Shown here: piece by piece, positions 29,471-34,052 of the stretch | Layout of the letters: every line of letters begins with the position of its first letter | How positions within the stretch are numbered: position 1 is the stretch's first letter | The notes under the pieces: generated by a model | The model's database searches: none | The model's input: the letters and a program-made list of their open reading frames with translations, nothing else | What the model was told of the DNA's origin: nothing | Assembly: GCA_011947345.1 (NCBI GenBank) | Contig: JAAVTG010000022.1 | Location: forward strand, 1 to 34,052 | Direction of reading: 5' to 3' | Origin: Phytophthora quininea | Lineage: Eukaryota; Oomycota; Peronosporomycetes; Peronosporales; Peronosporaceae | Length of the DNA: 34,052 nucleotides | Program-made: the position numbers and the translations under genes

Positions 29471-30848
29471 ATGTCTGCGCGGACCAGCTCCACCAGCGGC
29501 CAGCAGTCCGGACCCGCGAAGCCCAAGCGCGTGAGAGGGGCTCGAGAGCGTCGCCAGGATGCCCAGTGGCGGCAGCGCAAGAAGCAGGAGCGACAAGAGC
29601 TGCAGGAGGCGGTACAGGCGCTGCAGACGAAGTTGGCTCAGTTGCAGCAAGCCAACGGCCTTCACATGGAAGCACGAGAGTGTGAAACGATGGACCAAGA
29701 CGCCGCGATGAGTTGCAATAGAGTTCGACCGGGGACAGCGGTGCCAACGCTGCTGCCGACAAAGAGGAAGAGCGAGTGGCAGAGAGAGGCTGCTGCAAAA
29801 CGACAAGAGCGCGTGCAGGCGGAGCGAGTAAATGAGACTTTGAAGAGGGCGGTGGCCTCGCAGCGCGGAACGATCAAGTCGCTGCGCAGCCTCTTCGAGA
29901 AGAGGCCTGCATTGCCGGTAGGAGAGACAGGTCTTGTTATTCGTGTTAACTGTCGGCTGATTCTTTTCTTTTGTATGCCAGCGATCGGTTATCGACAAGC
30001 TGGGAAGCCCAGCCTACTCTCACGTGCGATCAGCACCGCAGCATTCTCAGTGTGCCCAGTGTTGCGACCCAACCACTCTTCATATTAATCCCACAGCCGT
30101 TAAACGTGAACTCGAGGCTACGCTGCAACGGATGCGCGTTGCCGTTAACGACGCAGCTGATACTTTGGCGAAAACGCCGGGCTTGTCGTGCAGCTATGAC
30201 ATGCAATTGCATTCGGTGGTCGGACCTACGATAGAGGTGCAGACAACGACACCATTGAGTTGTGGACTTGATCGCGCCATACAACTGCTTGGCACCAAGG
30301 TTCACGCTATCGCTAGAAGTGCATTCCATGGCGCGCGCTGTACACCGGTGAGGTTCCAGTTTGTTCCACAACGTTTCTTTCTCTTACCAATATTTTCTTC
30401 TTGCTATTCGTTTTGCAGGAGCTTGAATTAGATGGCGACGATGTTCGTGATCAACAATTCACGCTTGAGCTTGGCGCTCCGTACCAGACAATCATACTAA
30501 ACGGGTTCCGCTCGACATCCAACAGCATGGACTCCAATCGTTTTGCGATGTCGTGGGTAGCGATATCCTTCGACAGGTGCGGCGCTCTTTGCTTTCGAGT
30601 GCGCCTCCCTAGCCGTGGTTCGGTCATCCGCGAACCTAGAGCACGAGTCTGTCATTCGAGCACACTATACAGTCGCAGTTGAAAAGGCGATGGGCTGTAC
30701 AGTCGTGGATGGCGAGCACATCGATCGGGTCCGAGATCGCGCGCTGCGGTCTATGGGACAACAGGTCCGTGGCAAGTATACTGCCATGCAACGGGAGTTA
30801 TTACGGAAAAATGGACAAGAAGACCTCATTGCTTTTGTCGGGCAATAG
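29471..30848 (+). CDS. bZIP-like protein with M96-type C-terminal domain, frame break in exon 3
   Basis: Exons are 29471-29917, 29982-30347 and 30419 onward, with introns of 64 and 71 nt, phase 0. The basic region RERRQDAQWRQRKKQERQEL aligns with the bZIP gene at 25360 but has Glu in place of the invariant Asn. It is followed by LQEAVQALQTKLAQLQ, WQREAAAKRQERVQAERVN and a second helix. Exon 2 carries TTTPLSCGLDRAIQLL, matching TPVGCGLDTASRMVW and TTPLDCTLEAARTLL in the sister genes. Exon 3 reads FAMSWVAISFDRCGALCF and then changes frame near 30611-30615 by one extra base (or two missing). After that VVRSSANLEHESVIRAHYTV and the tail follow to the stop at 30848. Without the shift the protein stops at 30682. 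This is the only break here in the +1 sense. Confidence 0.72.
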
Positions 30849-30922
30849 CAGAGCAGTAACAATTTACCCTCGAAAATAAGAGTCATTGTTTTTCCCTCCT
30901 TATTATCGAGGTATTTGTTTAG

Positions 30923-31042
30923 GACAAGTTCTACGGTTACGACGAACGCTTCCATAAGACCTGCCCGTACGCGATACTGCGTGGCGGTCTCTGCGGCGGC
31001 ACTTCAATGGTCGCTACTGTTCTGCTCACTCACCTGCGCTGA
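30923..31042 (+). other. Possible orphan terminal exon
   Basis: Directly after TTTGTTTAG, a good acceptor, 40 codons read DKFYGYDERFHKTCPYAIL, then RGGLCGGTSMVATVLLTHLR and a TGA at 31040-31042. The composition looks like real protein, and it is not an obvious part of the family domain. No matching upstream exon or donor is evident between 30849 and 30922. I do not recognise the product. It could be the last exon of a longer isoform of the preceding gene or a relic. Confidence 0.3.
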
Positions 31043-31378
31043 AGTTGCCGTCGAGCGTCATGGTTGTTGTCTTCTCAACACGCACCTCTTGTATCTGTCG
31101 GTCGAAACTGTGCAAAGTGCGTGCAGCATTCCAGTCCGCCCTGGCATAAATTTAGAATGGAAAATGCCTTCCGTCCTCATGAAGGTTAACTTGTATGGTT
31201 TAACATCGCATTCGAGGTGGGGTGTCAAGTAGGAAGCTCGAGCGGCACAAATAATGTGTGGATGCATTTTTGCCCCAGCTGTCGCCAATCGTGTCGCCAA
31301 AGTGCCTGTGGATGAAGTCTCGACAAGCGATGACGTACTTGGCGAGCACTGCGAGTTGCTCCCCACCCTCGGAGCTAA
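31043..31378. other. Intergenic, 5' region of the transporter gene
   Basis: About 340 bp with no convincing coding frame. The last part leads into the promoter-like element at 31379-31394. Confidence 0.4.
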
Positions 31379-31394
31379 CGCCATTCTCCAAGTC
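31379..31394 (+). promoter_or_regulatory. Weak oomycete Inr/FPR-like element
   Basis: CGCCATTCTCCAAGTC agrees at about 10-11 of 16 positions with the oomycete core promoter consensus and lies 45 bp before the ATG at 31440. Confidence 0.3.
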
Positions 31395-31439
31395 GCGCTG
31401 TCCAGGTCACACTCGTCGTAATAGCACAAGGTCTCCGCA

Positions 31440-32794
31440 ATGTGCGCGCCAAACAAGACGGCTCCGCCGCCGCCCGCGAATTGGTACGACAACTGCCTCT
31501 GGCAGCCTAAGCTCATGTACGCCATCTCCAACGTGCAGCAGTCGTCGGTCGCCATCTTCCTGGCCGTTTACTACCAGCAGACCGCCGGCTTTTCCAAGGT
31601 GCAGATCGGACTGCTGCAGACGCTGCCCTGCATCTGCGCCATGGTGTCGCCTCCGATCTGGGGCGCGATCGCAGACTACATCCACAACCAGCGTCTGGTG
31701 CACAACTTCTGCATCATCTCGGGTGGACTGCTCATGTTCTCCATCCAGTACTTCTACTGGTCCTACCATTGGACTCTAGCGGTGCTGGTGCTCGCCAACT
31801 TCCAGTCCATGCCTGCGGGTTCGCTCATGGACCACGCAGTGCTCGACATGATAGAGAAGGTCGGCGGTGAGTACGGCAAGCAACGTCTGTTTGGAGCAGT
31901 TGGTTGGGGCACCGGCGCGTACATTACGGGTCTGGCAGTTGCTGCTGCTGGCATTTCTTGGGCGTTCAACATCAGCATCATTTTCATGTTCGCCTCGCTG
32001 CTGGTTCTGCGCACCATTCCACCGGTCAAGCACGGACATCATGAAGATAACCACTCGGCAATGGAGGAAGGCGGCAAGAGCGCCGGTGCTCCTTCTTTTG
32101 CCAACAACATGCGCCGTATCGGAGAAAGAAGGACGTCATCATGCTGCTGCTTGTCGTGGTGTTCATGGGTCTCATGTATGGCGTGCTGTCCAGTTTCCTG
32201 GCGCTCAACCTGTTCAACTTGTCCGGCGGCAACGCTCAGATTGTGGGCATTGCAATCATGTGCGAGACCATCTCCGAGCTGCCGGCGTTCTTCTTCTCGC
32301 ACGCCATCATCAAGAAGCTCGGCACGGTGAAAGTCCTGCTGGTGTCCATTACAGCCTACGCGCTGCGGATCACGTATTACTCGGTCATGACGAACGCCTG
32401 GAGCGCCATCCCGTTTGAGTTCTTGCATGGATGCACGTTTGGATTGGCTTGGGCTGCCTGCACGCAGTACATCTACGCCGCAGCACCTAAAGGGTGTGAA
32501 GGAACTGTCATGGGGCTTTTGAACGCGACCCAGAACGGATTGGCTCGTGCAGTGGGCACCATGGTGGGCGGTTATTTCTACCAGCATTACGGCGCACGCG
32601 TGATGTGGGCCGTCACCGACCTGGCAGTTCCGCTTGCACTCGTGTTCCTTGCTGCGTTTGCTTATCTCAAGAGCGAGAACGACGAGGTCCTTTCGGGTGA
32701 GGACGTAGAGGCGGAGGAGTCCGAGATGTTCTCGCCGCACCACCACTCGAAGGCAATCAACGCGAGTGGACCGTCGTACGACGAGATTGAGTAG
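31440..32794 (+). CDS. Major facilitator superfamily transporter (MFS_1-like), one frame break
   Basis: The ATG at 31440 opens a protein with about twelve hydrophobic helices. The first half includes LMYAISNVQQSSVAIFLAVYY, the loop PPIWGAIADYIHNQR (G-x-x-A-D, the MFS loop 2-3 signature) and FGAVGWGTGAYITGL. A hydrophilic His/Asp-rich central loop (KHGHHEDNHSAMEEGG) follows. At about 32115-32125 the frame breaks: the second half, from RKKDVIMLLLVVVFMGLMYG to the stop at 32794, is in the next frame, meaning one base is missing near GGAGAAAG. The second half holds the remaining six helices and a polar tail with acidic and His residues. It belongs with MFS_1-like permeases (related to LacY and MFSD6 types); the substrate is unknown. 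It is the only ordinary housekeeping-type gene in the window and is unrelated to its neighbours. The break is probably a sequence error, since both halves are otherwise pristine. Confidence 0.85.
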
Positions 32795-32914
32795 GCAGCT
32801 AGCACGAGGTGGTCCCGTACAAATATACGTAGTGAACTTTCATATGAGTCTTTCACGGTCTCCGCCGAATTCAACCACACAAAAGTGAACCGCTCTCGGC
32901 GTGAGCCAGCTGGC

Positions 32915-32930
32915 GGGCATTTCGCCATTC
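32915..32930 (+). promoter_or_regulatory. Oomycete Inr/FPR-like core promoter
   Basis: GGGCATTTCGCCATTC matches the Inr core CATTYY and, with one extra base of spacing, the CAWTTT block. It ends 16 bp upstream of the ATG at 32947. Confidence 0.42.
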
Positions 32931-32946
32931 TGTCTCATCAGTCGAG

Positions 32947-34052
32947 ATGAACCAAGAATCGAAGCACGAGTACGCGTCGTTGACGCTCGAGGAGGCACTG
33001 GAGCTCCTCGGCAGTTGCGACGACCTGCTGCTCCTCGACGACGTCCATGACGAGCCCACGGACAGCTCAACGTCGACGCCCAAGCCAAAGAAACGGGAGC
33101 GCAATCCCTTGAACGACGTGCGCAGACGCCAGCGGAGGAAGGCGGAGCGAGCGCAGCTGAAGCAGCAGGCGCAGGAGTACGAGGCGATACTGACGAGGCT
33201 ACAGCGAGCGAGTGGAGATCGTCAGGCTATTGCCAGCGAAGGACTGGCAGAAACACCCGCAACGTCCACGTGGCTGCGCGCTGCAGTTGAGGAGGGGCGG
33301 AAAAGACTAGAAGCTGAAGATGTCAACGGGAAATTAAAGGCATTGCTGGTAGAGCGTCTGCAGATGACAGGGAAAATCCGCGACGTCCTCAAACAGAAAG
33401 GAGCACAGCTGACGGTACGTTCCCGCTGTGGAGAAATCTGCATTGTAGCAAGATATTGACCCCGTTAATTGATGCAGAAGATCGACCCTCTGATGGAGTT
33501 GTCGCTGTCACTCGAGCCCTCCCCATTGGAGTCGAGATTTATGGAGTACGCGATGACGTCGGCAGGTCTGCAGGGCGCGGTCCACCAAGCCTTTGACGCT
33601 ACCGATTCCGTGCTGGGCTCCTTCTCGATGGATGCGTTTATCTACGCTGAGTCGATCTCGAGGGTTAAGCGCGATCGTTCTGGCGGCACATGCGTAGAGC
33701 TCCTTACTACGACTCCTCTTGATTGCACACTTGAGGCAGCGAGAACGCTTCTGTGGGAGACGTTAATGAGCCAGCAGTGGCCAGAAGCGCAGACTCAATT
33801 CCACTTGAAGGTGCGTTACCACTGCCGTTGATGCACTAGTATTGAGACTGATGCTGTTGTATTTATCTTAGACAAAGGATTGCTCACCGCAGACTGTCGA
33901 GCTACGTTTCTCAATGAGTTTTGACTCCGCTACAGGCTCCCAAATGATGTTAGATGGCGCTACATTCCTCGAGAAGCACGATGAAAAGCACCGGACAGTG
34001 CTGGCATGGACATCACTGATTGTGCATCCGAGTGGGCACCTTCGATTTCGAT
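32947..34052 (+). CDS. bZIP transcription factor-like protein with M96-type C-terminal domain (3' end outside window)
   Basis: Exons are 32947-33414, 33478-33810 and 33872 to beyond the window, with introns of 63 and 61 nt, phase 0; 327 residues are visible. An acidic leader (LTLEEALELLGSCDDLLLLDD) precedes KPKKRERNP. The basic region has N53-x7-R61, the bZIP spacing, and a zipper-like heptad L71, Y78, L85. The helix WLRAAVEEGRKRLEAEDVN matches WLEEAAEQALKRQKAE of the 25360 gene. Exon 2 carries TTTPLDCTLEAARTLLW. Exon 3 begins the C-terminal domain (FLEKHDEKHRTVLAWTSLI, matching RKFEERDRILYMWTSAI). All visible frames are intact. It is the intron-containing sister of the intronless 25360 gene. 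Confidence 0.85.

Noticed and set aside
30584..30613. A short intron explaining the frame change in the 29471 gene
   Set aside because: The best GT...AG pair there spans 36 nt, a multiple of three that does not restore the frame, and is shorter than any other intron in the window.
31058..31555. Minus-strand frame of 165 codons over the transporter start
   Set aside because: It is antisense to the transporter's first helices and promoter, and no motif supports it.
1..34052. CRISPR arrays, rRNA, tRNA
   Set aside because: No regularly spaced repeats and no cloverleaf or rRNA-like sequence were noticed on reading. A tRNA or Rfam scan could not be run.

Overview
The window looks like a gene-dense stretch of an oomycete nuclear genome, most likely Phytophthora or a close peronosporalean relative. 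The evidence is short GT-AG introns of about 49-81 nt, an oomycete-type initiator/FPR-like motif upstream of several starts, Crinkler (CRN)-type effector genes, a KRE6/SKN1-like GH16 membrane protein, and a lineage-expanded family of coiled-coil/bZIP-like proteins. That family is one I associate with the oomycete annotation 'M96 mating-specific protein family'. The name is from memory; the family relationship itself is visible by comparing the copies here.

Layout. Eighteen loci of this one family occupy most of the window: 1-600+, 1432-2890+, 2955-3775- (relic), 3798-5057-, 5123-6344+, 6404-7706+, 10218-11635+, 17650-19053+, 19156-19716- (truncated), 20012-21276+, 21284-22523-, 22593-23781-, 23928-25248-, 25360-26646+, 26518-27978-, 28799-29317+, 29471-30848+ and 32947->34052+. 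The shared architecture is an acidic N-terminus, a basic NLS-like patch (often KPKKKRVRR) or a bZIP basic region, a coiled coil, a W-x-x-I-A-E-R-Q helix, and then a conserved C-terminal domain of about 230 residues that usually ends in L-x-E-E-D-W-K. Most complete members have two phase-0 introns at the same two places.

The cluster is interrupted by a GH16 gene (7740-9929-), a CRN gene (12022-14023+) tail-to-tail with a decayed CRN (14140-15920-), a 3'-truncated second GH16 copy (16237-17361-), and an MFS transporter (31440-32794+). The 5' part of the GH16 gene, the shared divergent promoter and the neighbouring family member (about 8965-11736) are duplicated almost perfectly at about 16397-19155. 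The copy junction truncates another family member at 19156-19716.

Many open frames are split by one missing base. Almost all of these are -1 events, several in short homopolymers, and they also hit the transporter gene. Consensus error in the assembly is therefore a serious alternative to real pseudogenes. Real decay is also present: the CRN on the minus strand carries an in-frame stop, and 2955-3775 has lost internal segments.

How the genes may work together: the family looks like nuclear DNA-binding or dimerising regulators with a C-terminal sensor-like domain (inference). The GH16 gene belongs to cell-wall beta-glucan assembly, and the CRNs are host-directed effectors. No metabolic operon-like logic is seen; the locus reads as a birth-and-death cluster of regulators into which other fast-evolving genes have been placed.
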